Below are positions 7,933-17,573 of a DNA stretch of 64,000 nt, piece after piece. Position 1 is the stretch's first letter. Each line of letters starts with the position of its first letter. Below the pieces are notes generated by a model. It searched no databases, was not told where the DNA came from, and saw only the letters and a list, made by a program, of their open reading frames with translations. Made by a program: the position numbers and the translations under genes. This stretch comes from Pseudonocardiaceae bacterium (GTDB lineage: Bacteria > Actinomycetota > Actinomycetes > Mycobacteriales > Pseudonocardiaceae). The stretch spans positions 1-64,000 of the forward strand of contig WHSZ01000015.1 in assembly GCA_009379845.1 (NCBI GenBank). The letters are read 5' to 3'.

Positions 7933-9042
7933 ATGAGCATGATCACGCGGGCCGCGATTTGCCGAGAACCCGCTCGCCCATGGGAAATCACCGACATCGA
8001 GCTCGACGAACCGAAGGCGAACGAAGTCCGGATCAAGTTCTTCGCGGCCGGGCTGTGTCACTCCGACGACCACATCCAGAAGGGTGACGCGCAGATGCGT
8101 TTCCCGGTGGTCGGCGGGCACGAGGGAGCCGGCATCGTGGACGCCGTCGGCGCGGACGTGACGAGGGTGAACACCGGCGATCACGTTGTCTGCTCGTTCA
8201 TCCCAGCGTGCGGCAAGTGCCGGTACTGCTCAACCGGGCACCAGAACTTGTGCGACGCGGGCAAGAACGCCTCGACCGGGATGTTCGCCGACGGCACTTT
8301 CCGGTTCCACGCCGAAGGGGAGGACCTCGGCGGGTTGTGCGTGCTCGGCACGTTCTCGCGGTATGCGGTGGTTTCCGAGTGGTCGTGCATCGTGGTCCCG
8401 GACGACATCCCGTTCGATATCGCGACCCTGGTCGGGTGCGGCGTGCCGACCGGGTGGGGCACCGCAGTGTACGCGGGCGGGGTGCGGGCAGGGCAGACCG
8501 TCGTGGTGTACGGGGCCGGTGGCGTCGGGAGCAACGCCGTGCAGGGCGCCCGCTACGCCGGTGCCAAGAACGTGGTCGTGGTCGACCCCGTGCCGTTCAA
8601 ACGGGACATGGCCAAGGTTTTCGGTGCCACGCACACGTTCGCCAACGCCGCGGATGCGCACGAGTTCGTCGTGGAAACCACCTGGGGCCAGCTCGCGGAT
8701 CACGCACTGATCACCGTCGGCGTGCTCGACGACGACGTCATCGATGCCGCGCTCCAGGTCGTCGGCAAGAGCGGCAAGGTCACCGTCACCGCCGTCGGGG
8801 CCGGCAAGATCAACGCGAACCCGGGGATGTTCATCGGTTACCAGCGGCGTGTGCAGGGCGCGATTTTCGGCGGCTGCAACCCGCTTTACGACGTGCCGCG
8901 GCTGATCGAGCTCTACCGGTCCGGCGATCTCAAGCTGGACGAGTTGATCACCCGGCGGTACTCGCTCGACGAGGTCAACCAGGGCTATCAGGACATGCTG
9001 GACGGCAAGAACATCCGGGGCGTGATCATCCATGAGCACTGA
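7933..9042 (+). CDS. NDMA-dependent alcohol dehydrogenase (mycofactocin-linked family), copy A
   Basis: A 369-residue zinc alcohol dehydrogenase of the class with tightly bound NAD, assayed with nitrosodimethylaniline and associated with the redox carrier mycofactocin. Catalytic zinc motifs are GLCHSDDH and GGHEGAGIV; the structural zinc loop is CGKCRYCSTGHQNLC (Cx2Cx2Cx7C). The Rossmann signature is GAGGVGSNAVQGA. The start is the ATG at 7933. Its last codons overlap the LLM oxidoreductase start by 11 bases, so the two are co-translated. A closely similar copy lies at 10000. No mycofactocin synthesis genes are in the window. Confidence 0.92.
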   Translation: MSMITRAAICREPARPWEITDIELDEPKANEVRIKFFAAGLCHSDDHIQKGDAQMRFPVVGGHEGAGIVDAVGADVTRVNTGDHVVCSFIPACGKCRYCSTGHQNLCDAGKNASTGMFADGTFRFHAEGEDLGGLCVLGTFSRYAVVSEWSCIVVPDDIPFDIATLVGCGVPTGWGTAVYAGGVRAGQTVVVYGAGGVGSNAVQGARYAGAKNVVVVDPVPFKRDMAKVFGATHTFANAADAHEFVVETTWGQLADHALITVGVLDDDVIDAALQVVGKSGKVTVTAVGAGKINANPGMFIGYQRRVQGAIFGGCNPLYDVPRLIELYRSGDLKLDELITRRYSLDEVNQGYQDMLDGKNIRGVIIHEH

Positions 9043-10003
9043 GCCCACCCGGATGCGGGTGCTGCTCGAGCCGCGGCATGGCGCGAACTACCCGCAGATC
9101 CTGGCGCTGGCGCGGGCGACGGAGAGCGCCGGCTTCGACGCGTTCTTCCGCTCCGACCACTTGTTCGGGGTCGATCCTGAGGACGCTTCCTACCGCCCGA
9201 CCGACTGCTGGACCACGCTGGCGGGGCTGGCAAGGGACACCGAACGGGTCCGGCTCGGCTCGCTGGTGACGGCCGCGACATACCGCCAGCCAGGGCTGCT
9301 CGCCGCCATCGTCGCCTCGGTGGACGAGATGAGCGGCGGGCGCGTCGAACTCGGCATCGGCACCGGGTGGTACGAGCGAGAGCACACCGCGTTCGGGATA
9401 CCGTTCCCGCCAACAGGTGAACGCTTCGACCTGTTCGAGGAAGTGCTCGAGATCATCACCGGGCTGTGGCGCACCGAACCCGGTGGCGAAAAGGGTTTCG
9501 AGTTCACCGGCGAGCACTTCCAGCTCAGCGGGAACCGCACGCCGCCACGGCCGGCGCAAACACCGCATCCGCCGATCATCATCGGTGGGGCAGGACCGCG
9601 CCGCACCCCGGCGATCGCGGCCCGCTTCGCGGACGAGTTCAACGGCGCGCTCGGCGGCGACGTACGCGAACGATTCGCGAACTTCGACGCCGCGTGTGAA
9701 CGCATCGGCCGCAATCCCGCTACCGCGCGCCACTCCGCCGTCCTCCCGGTCGCATGTGGACACTCGAAGGCAGAGTGGGAGCGGCGGGAGTCGGTGTTCG
9801 GGTCGGACTTCATCCGCCGGCACTCCGCCGTCGGCACACCGGAGCACGTGACCGAGCGGGTCGGCGAGCTGATCGCCGCGGGCGCGGACACCGTCTACTT
9901 CCACATCTACGACATCGACGACATCGACCACATCGCGCTGCTGGGTGCGGACATCCTCCCGCACGTCCGCCACGCGAGCCCTGCCGGAGGGAGAACGGCG
10001 TGA
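9032..10003 (+). CDS. LLM-class flavin/F420-dependent oxidoreductase
   Basis: A 323-residue TIM-barrel oxidoreductase of the luciferase-like monooxygenase superfamily. It has the N-terminal GFDAFFRSDHLFG, then RVELGIGTGWYEREHTAFG and PPIIIGGAGPRRTPAIAARF, typical of the actinobacterial F420-dependent group, which oxidises or reduces hydride-accepting substrates with cofactor F420. It sits between two near-duplicate alcohol dehydrogenases, overlapping the first by 11 and the second by 4 bases. The three therefore probably act on consecutive intermediates of one substrate. FMN use cannot be excluded. Confidence 0.87.
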   Translation: MSTEPTRMRVLLEPRHGANYPQILALARATESAGFDAFFRSDHLFGVDPEDASYRPTDCWTTLAGLARDTERVRLGSLVTAATYRQPGLLAAIVASVDEMSGGRVELGIGTGWYEREHTAFGIPFPPTGERFDLFEEVLEIITGLWRTEPGGEKGFEFTGEHFQLSGNRTPPRPAQTPHPPIIIGGAGPRRTPAIAARFADEFNGALGGDVRERFANFDAACERIGRNPATARHSAVLPVACGHSKAEWERRESVFGSDFIRRHSAVGTPEHVTERVGELIAAGADTVYFHIYDIDDIDHIALLGADILPHVRHASPAGGRTA

Positions 10004-11118
10004 CCATCACGACCCGTGCGGCCATCACGCGCCGCGCGCACACCCCGTGGGAGATCACCGAGCTGCGGCTGGACGAACCGAAGGCGCACGAGGTTCGGGT
10101 CAAGTTCGCGGCGGCCGGGCTGTGCCATTCCGACGACCACATCACCCGCGGCGACGCGCCGGTCCGGCTGCCGATCGTCGGCGGGCACGAGGGCGCCGGG
10201 ATCGTGGAGTCGGTCGGACCGCACGTTACCCGCGTGCGGGTCGGCGATCGCATCGTGTGCTCGTACATCCCGGCGTGTGGTGCGTGCCGGCCGTGCTCGA
10301 CCGGGCACCAGAACATGTGCGACGCGGGCAAGAACGCCTCGACCGGGATGTTCCTTGACGGCACGTTCCGGTTCCACGACGGCGACGAGGACCTCGGCGG
10401 GTTCTGCACTCTCGGCACCTTCTCGCAATACGCGGTGGTGTCCGAGTGGGCCTGCATCGGCCTCGATGACGACATCCCGTTCGACATCGCCGCACTCGTC
10501 GGCTGCGGCGTACCGACCGGCTGGGGCTCCGCGGTGCATGCCGCGGGGGTCCGGGCAGGGCAAACCGTGGTGATCTACGGCGCGGGCGGGGTCGGCAGCA
10601 ACACCGTGCAAGGCGCCCGCTACGCGGGCGCGAAGTACGTCGTCGTGGTGGATCCAGTGGAGTTCAAACGCGACATGGCGAAGGTTTTCGGCGCCACGCA
10701 CACGTTCGCCACCGCCGAGGAAGCACACGACTTCGTGGTGGAGGTGACGTGGGGCCAGCTCGCCGACCACGCCATCTGCACGCCAGGCGTGCTCACCGAG
10801 GACATCGTGAACGCGGCGGTGCAGGTGACCGGCAAGGCCGGCAAGGTGACGATCACCGCGGTCGGCAAGCTCTCGGAGAAATCCGTGCACCTGCCTGCCG
10901 GCATGCTCATCGGCTACCAGCGGCAGGTTCGCGGGGCGTTGTTCGGCGACAGCAACCCGCTCTACGACGTGCCCCGGCTGCTCGGCCTCTACCGGGCGGG
11001 AGATCTCAAGCTGGATGAGTTGATCACCCGGCGGTACTCGCTCGACGAGGTCAACCAGGGTTATCAGGACATGCTGGACGGTAAGAACATCCGCGGCGTG
11101 CTCGTCCACGACCACTGA
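10000..11118 (+). CDS. NDMA-dependent alcohol dehydrogenase (mycofactocin-linked family), copy B
   Basis: A 372-residue paralogue of the protein encoded at 7933. Zinc motifs GLCHSDDH and GGHEGAGIV, the structural zinc loop CGACRPCSTGHQNMC and the nucleotide motif GAGGVGSNTVQGA are all intact. The C-terminal ~30 residues (from DLKLDELITRRYSLDEVNQG on) are almost identical to copy A. The GTG at 10000 overlaps the stop of the LLM gene (GTGA) and has a strong GGAGGGAG site. It is the last gene of the three-gene overlap unit; the importer genes follow after 208 bases. Confidence 0.92.
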   Translation: MTITTRAAITRRAHTPWEITELRLDEPKAHEVRVKFAAAGLCHSDDHITRGDAPVRLPIVGGHEGAGIVESVGPHVTRVRVGDRIVCSYIPACGACRPCSTGHQNMCDAGKNASTGMFLDGTFRFHDGDEDLGGFCTLGTFSQYAVVSEWACIGLDDDIPFDIAALVGCGVPTGWGSAVHAAGVRAGQTVVIYGAGGVGSNTVQGARYAGAKYVVVVDPVEFKRDMAKVFGATHTFATAEEAHDFVVEVTWGQLADHAICTPGVLTEDIVNAAVQVTGKAGKVTITAVGKLSEKSVHLPAGMLIGYQRQVRGALFGDSNPLYDVPRLLGLYRAGDLKLDELITRRYSLDEVNQGYQDMLDGKNIRGVLVHDH

Positions 11119-11326
11119 GCGAAGTCGAACTACCACGCGCTGCTGCACAGCGCAACCCGCCGCCAACTTCCTTTCCGTCCCACGAAATCGGCCTGCACTC
11201 GAGACGGTCCGAGTGACGACCCTGGAACCGCGACACCGTGAGCTCGGTCACGTCGCCGAGGCGGGCCGCGGCCACACCCACCGCGGGCGAGGCCCGCGCC
11301 GGTCCCTACGAAAGCGGGAGACGCAC

Positions 11327-12925
11327 GTGAGAAACAAGATGCGACCGCTCGCCCTCGTGCTGGCATCCGCGCTCGTCGCGGCTGCCTGCGGCGGAGGGGA
11401 AGACACCGCGGGAAACGCGCCCGCAGGGCCGCCACAACGCGGCGGCGAGCTCACCGTCCTCGAGGACGCGGCTTTTGGTGGAGGATGGCCGACGGGTCTC
11501 GACCCGGCAACGAACAGCACCGGTGGCGCGAACCTCTCGCAGATGGGCGCGATCTACGGCGGGCTTTTCAACCTGAAGGCCAACGACGACGGCTCGAACG
11601 CCAAGGCGGTACCCAACCAGGCCGAGGGCTACAAGATGCTGGACGGTGGGAAGACCGTCAAGATCACCATCCGGGACGGGATCCGGTTCACCGACGGCAC
11701 CCCGATGGACGCCAAGGCCGTCGCGTTCAACTTCCGGCGCGCCGTCGGCTCGCCGTGCACCTGCGCGCCGATCTGGCCGCTTGAGAAGAACGGCATCACC
11801 ACCGAGGGCGAGCGCACCGTGGTACTCAACTTCACCCGGCCGTTCGCCCCGGTGATCAACGCGTTCCCGGTCACGAACGTCAACTGGATCGTGTCGCCGA
11901 CCGCGCTGCGCAAGATGGGCGAGAAGAAGTTCAAGATCACCCCGGTGGGCGCGGGACCGTTCACCGTGGTCACCAACAAGCTCAGCTCCGAGCTGGTCCT
12001 CAAGCGCAACCCGAACTACTTCAAGAAGGGCCGGCCGTATCTCGACCGGTTGACGATCAAGTCGATCGGCGGGGATCAGCCCGCCTACCAGGCACTGCTT
12101 GCCGGCCAGGCGGATGCCTACCTCGGGATGAACACCGAGCCGTTGATCGAGCAGGCCCGCTCCGGCAACCAGCTCACGGTCGCCACCCAGCCCCCAACCT
12201 CGCCGTACGTCATCCAGCTGAACACCAAGGCCAAACCGTTCGACAACCAGCGGGCGCGGGAGGCGATCTACTACGCGACCGACTTCGACGCGATCGCGAA
12301 GGGACTGTTCAAGGACCGCTACCCGGTAAGCCAGGGCTTCACCGGCCCTGGCGGGCTTTTCCACCACGAGAAGGTGCCCGGCTACCGGGAACACAACCCG
12401 CAGCGCGCCAGGCAGATCGTGAACCAGCTGGGCGGGTTGACCGTGAACCTCGGCACGCTGGAGAACTACGTGGCGATCCAGGTGATGACCGCGTTGCAGA
12501 CCCAGTGGCAGAAGGCCGGCATCAAGGTCAACATCAAGAAGTACGAACTGTCCACATTGGTCCAGGAGTTCAACAACGGTAACTGGCAGGCGATGCTGCA
12601 GACCGCGGGAGCGTGGGACCCGGCGGCGGGAGTCGGGGTCGCCTTCCGGTTCAGCAACGATTCGCCGTTCAGCGGGGTGAACGATCAGAAGCTCGACGGG
12701 CTGCTCAACGGGGCGACCGCGACCCTCGACAACGCCGAGCGAGACCGGCTGTATCAGCAGGCGAGTAAGCACATCAGCGACCAGGCTTACGCGCCGTTCG
12801 GCCTGGCGTTCGCGCCGACCAACCTCGCGGTGGACGGCGTGCATGGGCCGGGGCTGACCACCAAGATCCCGCCAATCGTGGTGAACTCCGCGGTCATCTG
12901 GGACGAGGTGTGGAGGACGCGGTGA
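11327..12925 (+). CDS. ABC importer substrate-binding lipoprotein (family 5)
   Basis: A 532-residue extracellular solute-binding protein of the peptide/nickel (SBP_bac_5) type. A signal peptide with lipobox occupies the first ~23 residues (ALVLASALVAAAC), so it is a membrane-tethered lipoprotein. The body has family features such as IRFTDGTPMDAKAVAFNFRR and a C-terminal stretch on the second lobe. The GTG at 11327 sits 6 bases after GGGAG and just before the signal peptide. It is first in the five-gene importer operon and overlaps the permease by 4 bases. Ligand unknown; peptides, opines or other small organics are all possible. Confidence 0.92.
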   Translation: MRNKMRPLALVLASALVAAACGGGEDTAGNAPAGPPQRGGELTVLEDAAFGGGWPTGLDPATNSTGGANLSQMGAIYGGLFNLKANDDGSNAKAVPNQAEGYKMLDGGKTVKITIRDGIRFTDGTPMDAKAVAFNFRRAVGSPCTCAPIWPLEKNGITTEGERTVVLNFTRPFAPVINAFPVTNVNWIVSPTALRKMGEKKFKITPVGAGPFTVVTNKLSSELVLKRNPNYFKKGRPYLDRLTIKSIGGDQPAYQALLAGQADAYLGMNTEPLIEQARSGNQLTVATQPPTSPYVIQLNTKAKPFDNQRAREAIYYATDFDAIAKGLFKDRYPVSQGFTGPGGLFHHEKVPGYREHNPQRARQIVNQLGGLTVNLGTLENYVAIQVMTALQTQWQKAGIKVNIKKYELSTLVQEFNNGNWQAMLQTAGAWDPAAGVGVAFRFSNDSPFSGVNDQKLDGLLNGATATLDNAERDRLYQQASKHISDQAYAPFGLAFAPTNLAVDGVHGPGLTTKIPPIVVNSAVIWDEVWRTR

Positions 12926-13941
12926 CCACCACGGCCCCACCGGACCCTCGGGAGTCACGCGTCCTCTCGCGGGTGCTCGGCTCCCCGAGCGTGCGGTTGA
13001 TCGGCAAGCGCGTGCTCATGGCGGTTCCGATCATCCTCGGGGTAAGCATCCTGACGTTCTGGGTGCTCAGCCTCATCCCGGGCAACGCGGCCCAGCAGGT
13101 GCTGGGTCCGGATGCCACGGCCGCCCAGGTGCGGGCCCTCGAGCAGGAACTCGGCCTTGACCAGCCGGCGGTCACCCGCTACCTGGACTGGCTCGGCGGC
13201 GCGGTGCAAGGCGACCTCGGCAACTCGCTGATCAGCGGCCAGCCGGTGAGCGGCGAGCTCGGGTCCCGGCTGGCCGTGACCGGCGAGCTGGTCGGGTTGG
13301 CGTTCGTGATCTCCATCGGGCTGGCGGTGCCGGTCGCGTTGCTGGCCGCCTACAAGCCGAACCGGCTCGTCGACCGGATCAGCATGGTCGTCAGCATCAC
13401 CGGCCTCTCGGTGGCGAACTACGTGCTCGCCCTGCTGCTGGTACTGGTGTTCGCGGTGCAGATGACGGTCTTCCCGGCCATCGGGTTCGTGCCGCTGTCC
13501 GAAGGCGTCGGGGCGAACCTGCACTCCCTCGCACTGCCGGCCGCGGCGATCGCGTTCCCGCTGTTCTGCTTCTACACCCGCTTCCTGCGCGGTGACCTCG
13601 TCGACCAGATGCAGGGCGAGGACTACATCGTCACGGCACGGGCGAAGGGCATCGGCCCGTGGCGGGTGCTGCTGCGGCACGCGTTCCGCAACTCGTCCTT
13701 CGGGCTGATCACGGTCGTCGGCCTGAACCTCGGCACGCTGATCGGGTCCACCGTGATCATCGAGCAGATCTTCGCGCTGCCCGGCATCGGCCAGTTGCTG
13801 CTGCAGGCGATCAACACCCGCGATTTCATAGTGGTGCAGGCCTGCGTCGTGGTGTTCGCGATCATCGCGGTCCTGGCCAACCTGGTCGCCGACCTGCTCT
13901 ACGCCGTCCTAGACCCGAGGATCCGCTATGGCAGTCGTTGA
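12922..13941 (+). CDS. ABC importer permease (DppB-like)
   Basis: A 339-residue inner-membrane permease. An N-terminal helix (VLMAVPIILGVSILTFWVLSL, about residues 33-53) is followed by five more segments. The coupling-helix EAA-like loop is DYIVTARAKGIGPWRVLLRHAFRN. The GTG at 12922 overlaps the previous stop and has GGAGGA 4 bases upstream. It pairs with the DppC-like permease at 13928. Confidence 0.92.
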   Translation: MTTTAPPDPRESRVLSRVLGSPSVRLIGKRVLMAVPIILGVSILTFWVLSLIPGNAAQQVLGPDATAAQVRALEQELGLDQPAVTRYLDWLGGAVQGDLGNSLISGQPVSGELGSRLAVTGELVGLAFVISIGLAVPVALLAAYKPNRLVDRISMVVSITGLSVANYVLALLLVLVFAVQMTVFPAIGFVPLSEGVGANLHSLALPAAAIAFPLFCFYTRFLRGDLVDQMQGEDYIVTARAKGIGPWRVLLRHAFRNSSFGLITVVGLNLGTLIGSTVIIEQIFALPGIGQLLLQAINTRDFIVVQACVVVFAIIAVLANLVADLLYAVLDPRIRYGSR

Positions 13942-14797
13942 GGCCGCGCCCACCCTCGTCTCGGGTACCGGCGAGGAGCGATCGCGCAGCTGGCTACGCG
14001 CGCTCGAGCTGATAGTGCCCGGCGCGGTGCTGCTGCTGGTGGTGGGTGCCTGCTTCGTAGGGCCGCTGGTGCTGCCGGTGCCGTCGCCGGTTGGCGGGAA
14101 CATCCTGGAGTCCAACCTGCCGGCGTTCTCCGCGGGGCACCTGCTCGGCACCGACCCGAACGGCAACGACGTGCTGGCGCGGATCCTGCACGGCGGCCAG
14201 TCGTCGCTCACCATCGCGATCGCGGTGAACCTGCTCGGACTGCTCGCCGGCGGCACGCTCGGGGCGCTGAGCGGCTACGCCGGCGGTGTCCTCGACTCGG
14301 TGATCATGCGCGTGCTCGACGTGCTCATCGCGTTCCCCTCGCTGGTGCTCACCCTCGCCGTGGCGCAGAGCCTCGGGCCGAGCCAGACCAACACGATCCT
14401 GGCGCTGGCGTTCTTCAGCGTGCCGGCCTTCGCCCGGATCTCCAGGGCGGCCACGCTGCGGCTGCGGGAGCAGCCATTCATGGTGGCCGCGCGGCTGTGC
14501 GGCACCCGGGGTTGGCGGGTGCTGCTGCGGCACCTCGCGCCGAACATCATGCCGCAGCTCATCACCTTCGGGATGCTCGGAATGGGCATCATCATCGTCA
14601 TCGAGGGCGCGCTGAGCTTCCTCGGTCTCGGCATCCCGCCGCCCGCCCCCAGCTGGGGCAACATGATCGCCCAGGGGCAGGCCAGCCTGTCCGCGACACC
14701 GATCCTCGTGGTCTGGCCCTGCGTGGCCCTTTTCATCACGGTGCTCGCGTTCAACCTGCTCGGCGAGACCCTGCGAGCTCGATGGAGCGGCCGATGA
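13928..14797 (+). CDS. ABC importer permease (DppC-like)
   Basis: A 289-residue second permease with about six membrane segments. Family marks are HLLGTDPNGNDVLARILHGG near residue 75, typical of DppC/OppC, and the coupling loop FMVAARLCGTRGWRVLLRH. The start overlaps the end of the first permease by 14 bases, and its stop overlaps the next ATG (ATGA). Confidence 0.92.
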   Translation: MAVVEAAPTLVSGTGEERSRSWLRALELIVPGAVLLLVVGACFVGPLVLPVPSPVGGNILESNLPAFSAGHLLGTDPNGNDVLARILHGGQSSLTIAIAVNLLGLLAGGTLGALSGYAGGVLDSVIMRVLDVLIAFPSLVLTLAVAQSLGPSQTNTILALAFFSVPAFARISRAATLRLREQPFMVAARLCGTRGWRVLLRHLAPNIMPQLITFGMLGMGIIIVIEGALSFLGLGIPPPAPSWGNMIAQGQASLSATPILVVWPCVALFITVLAFNLLGETLRARWSGR

Positions 14798-15861
14798 GTG
14801 TCGAGGAGACCGGTTATCCGCCTTTTCCCGCCGGCGAGACCCTGCTGGCCCGCACGCCGGACCGGGCCCGCCCGGACCAGGGCGGTGCGGCCGAGCCGCT
14901 GCTGGAAGTAACCGACCTGCGGGTGCAGTTCCGGCGAGGCGGGCGGCGGGTGAACGCGGTCAACGGCCTCAGCTACCGGCTGCCTGCCGGCCGGATGCTC
15001 GCGATCATCGGGGAATCCGGCTCCGGCAAGAGCGTCAGCGTCCGGGCGCTGATGGGACTGCTGCCGGAAACCGCGACGATCACCGGATCCGCCCGGTTCG
15101 ACGGATCAGAGCTGGTCGGCCTGCCGGAACCCGAGATGCGCGGCAGGCGGGGTGCGGACATCGCGATGGTGTTCCAGGATCCGACCCGCTCGCTGAACCC
15201 CACGATGAAGATCGGCCTTCAGATTACCGAGGCGGTGCGGGCACACGCCGACATGGACCGCAACGCGGCCAGGGACAGAGCGATCGAGCTGCTGCAGCTG
15301 GTCAAGCTGCCGGTACCGGAACGGCGGCTCGTGGAGTACCCGCATCAGCTCTCCGGCGGGATGCGGCAGCGCGTGATGATCGCGATCGCGCTGGCAGCCG
15401 AACCGCGCCTGCTGATCGCCGATGAGGCGACCACCGCGCTGGATGTCACAACCCAGGCGCAGATCATGGAGCTGCTGCTCGAGTTGCAGGAGCGGCTCGG
15501 CATGGCGGTGCTCATGATCAGCCACGACCTGGGTCTCGCAGCGACCTACGCGGAGGACGTGATCGTGATGTACGCGGGAAGGGCCGTGGAGTACGCGCCG
15601 GCCGGCACGCTGTTCGAGCACGTGCGGATGCCCTACACCCAGGCGTTGCTCGGCGCGATCCCGCGACTGGACAGGGAACCGCACGCACCGATGCCGAGCA
15701 CCCCCGGCCAGGCGCCGGATCTCACCGCGTTGCCAGCCGGCTGCCCGTTCGCGCCGCGCTGCACATCCGCGGACGAGCAATGCGCGGACGAACCTCCGTT
15801 CGCCGAGCACGAACCGGGGCACTGGTGGGCATGCTGGCACCCCGTTCGGGACGGAGCGTGA
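14794..15861 (+). CDS. ABC importer ATP-binding protein (DppD-like)
   Basis: A 355-residue ATPase. Walker A is GESGSGKS, the signature is [12 protein letters not shown] and Walker B is [12 protein letters not shown]. The C-terminal oligopeptide-importer extension carries the cysteine motif [19 protein letters not shown], which in this family can bind an Fe-S cluster. The ATG at 14794 uses the ATGA overlap; an ATG 12 bases earlier is also in frame. It forms a heterodimer with the next gene product. Confidence 0.92.
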   Translation: MSVEETGYPPFPAGETLLARTPDRARPDQGGAAEPLLEVTDLRVQFRRGGRRVNAVNGLSYRLPAGRMLAIIGESGSGKSVSVRALMGLLPETATITGSARFDGSELVGLPEPEMRGRRGADIAMVFQDPTRSLNPTMKIGLQITEAVRAHADMDRNAARDRAIELLQLVKLPVPERRLVEYPHQLSGGMRQRVMIAIALAAEPRLLIADEATTALDVTTQAQIMELLLELQERLGMAVLMISHDLGLAATYAEDVIVMYAGRAVEYAPAGTLFEHVRMPYTQALLGAIPRLDREPHAPMPSTPGQAPDLTALPAGCPFAPRCTSADEQCADEPPFAEHEPGHWWACWHPVRDGA

Positions 15862-15864
15862 GAC

Positions 15865-16884
15865 ATGACCACGGTGCATGAACGCCCGACCGAGACGTCG
15901 GAAAGCCCGCTGCTGCGGGCAACGAACATCGTGCAGGAGTTCAGCGTGCGCGGCGCGGCCGGCCTGAAGAGCGGTGTGGTCCACGCGGTCTCGGATGTCT
16001 CGTTCGACATCCACGCAGGCGAAACCCTCGGCGTGGTGGGGGAGACCGGTTCGGGCAAGTCCACGCTTGCCCGCGCCATCATGCAGTCGCCGCGGGCGAA
16101 GTCCGGGGAGGTGCACTTCCAGGGCACCGACCTGACGCGGCTGCGGCGGCGCAAGCTCGTGGCGGCGCGCCGGCAGCTGCAGATGGTGTTCCAGGACCCG
16201 TTCGGTTCGCTTAACCCCAAGTGGCGGGTGTCCGAGCTGGTGGAGGAACCGCTTGTCGGGTACGGCACATCCGGGTCGAACGGGCGCCGGCAACGGGTTC
16301 GCGAGCTGCTGGATCTGGTCGGCCTCAACCCGGACAGCTACGGCCGCAGGCGGCCGCACGAGCTCTCCGGCGGGCAATGCCAGCGGGTCGCCATCGCCAG
16401 GGCCATCGCGCTGCAGCCGGCGCTGATCGTCTGCGATGAGGCGGTGTCCTCGCTGGACGTGCTGATCCAGGCGCAGGTGCTGAACCTCTTCGAGCGGCTG
16501 CGCTCCGAGCTGGGACTGTCCTACCTGTTCATCTCGCACGACCTGGCGCTGGTAAAGCAGATCAGCGACCGGGTCGCCGTGCTGCATCTCGGTCAGCTGT
16601 GCGAGATCGGGCCGTCGGAAGGGATCTACCGGGCGCCGCGGCACCCGTACACGGCGGCGTTGCTCGCCTCGATCCCCACGCTGGGTGCCGGCTCCGGTCG
16701 TGCTCGCAGGCCGAAGCCGATCAGCGGGGAACCCCCTTCGGCGCTGCACCCGCCGAGCGGGTGCCGGTTTCGCACCCGCTGCCCGCGGGCCGCGCAGAAG
16801 TGCGCGGACGAGGTGCCGCAGCTGCGGGAATCCGCTGCGGGGCACCGGGTGGCCTGCCACTTCCCGCTTGACGAAACCCCCTGA
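15865..16884 (+). CDS. ABC importer ATP-binding protein (DppF-like)
   Basis: A 339-residue partner ATPase. Walker A is GETGSGKST, the signature is LSGGQCQRVAIARA and Walker B is LIVCDEAVSSLD. The C-terminal motif CRFRTRCPRAAQKCADEVP matches the oligopeptide family. It is the last gene of the importer operon, 17 bases from the convergent regulator gene, so no separate terminator space is left. Confidence 0.92.
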   Translation: MTTVHERPTETSESPLLRATNIVQEFSVRGAAGLKSGVVHAVSDVSFDIHAGETLGVVGETGSGKSTLARAIMQSPRAKSGEVHFQGTDLTRLRRRKLVAARRQLQMVFQDPFGSLNPKWRVSELVEEPLVGYGTSGSNGRRQRVRELLDLVGLNPDSYGRRRPHELSGGQCQRVAIARAIALQPALIVCDEAVSSLDVLIQAQVLNLFERLRSELGLSYLFISHDLALVKQISDRVAVLHLGQLCEIGPSEGIYRAPRHPYTAALLASIPTLGAGSGRARRPKPISGEPPSALHPPSGCRFRTRCPRAAQKCADEVPQLRESAAGHRVACHFPLDETP

Positions 16885-16901
16885 CCCGTGCGGGCGCGGT
16901 G

Positions 16902-17537
16902 TTACGGGCTCCCCGCGCCGTCGGCTGAGCCGTGGTCACGGCGATGCCGCCGCACGCTCTCCTCGACGAGATCGAGGACCGGCCCGAGATCGTCCGCTGG
17001 CAGGCCCTTCGCCAGGTGCGAGATGAGCCCCTCCATGACGAGCTCAAGGAACGACGTCAGCACGTCGACGTCGACGTCGTCGCGCAGCTTGCCGGCCTCC
17101 CGCTGGCGGAGCAGCCGGTTGCGGGTGGCGATGGTGAGCTGCTCGGAACGCTGCGCCCAGCGGGCCCGGAACTCGGCGTCGGTGCGCAGCCTGCGGGACA
17201 CCTCCAGCCGGGTGCCCAGCCAGTCGGCTGGGTGTTCCGCGTTTTCCGTGTCGTGTTGCGCGGCCGCGCGCTCCGCGAGCAGATCCCGCATCACCTGGAC
17301 GAGGCCCTGCTCGGCGACCACGCTCGCCATCCGCTGCGCGTCGTCCTCGGCCAGTGCCAAGAAGAGGGATTCCTTGTCGCGGAAGTGATGGAAGATCGCA
17401 CCCCTGGACAGCCCGGTGGTTTCCTCGAGGCGGCGAACGGTCGCGCCCTCGTAACCGTGGCGAGCGAAGCATGAGCGCGCGCCGTCGAGAATCTGGCGGC
17501 GGCGCGCGTCCAGGTGGTCCTGGCTGACCCGTGGCAT
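16902..17537 (-). CDS. acnR: TetR-family repressor, probable AcnR (aconitase regulator)
   Basis: A 211-residue regulator with an N-terminal HTH of about residues 14-60 (GYEGATVRRLEETTG, LSRGAIFHHFRDKESLFLAL). This block closely resembles, from memory, AcnR of Corynebacterium and its mycobacterial counterpart next to acn. AcnR represses aconitase and itself. The ATG at 17537 begins MPRVSQDHLDARRRQIL; upstream in-frame codons give low-complexity sequence and would cross the operator. A perfect 16-bp palindrome lies 36 bases upstream, and a near match precedes acn 5 kb away. The importer operon next door is an alternative target. Confidence 0.82.
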   Translation of the reverse strand: MPRVSQDHLDARRRQILDGARSCFARHGYEGATVRRLEETTGLSRGAIFHHFRDKESLFLALAEDDAQRMASVVAEQGLVQVMRDLLAERAAAQHDTENAEHPADWLGTRLEVSRRLRTDAEFRARWAQRSEQLTIATRNRLLRQREAGKLRDDVDVDVLTSFLELVMEGLISHLAKGLPADDLGPVLDLVEESVRRHRRDHGSADGAGSP

Positions 17538-17573
17538 CCGATGATCGTGGCAGTGGTCGTGATCAGGTGCAAT

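Noticed and set aside
7933-11118. Alcohol dehydrogenase pair as an assembly duplication
   Set aside because: The two copies differ throughout the N-terminal and middle parts and flank a distinct gene, so they are true paralogues.
12955-16860. Long minus-strand open frames across the importer genes
   Set aside because: They are mirror frames of high-GC coding DNA with Arg/His/Gln-rich composition and no family motifs; the plus-strand genes carry clear motifs.
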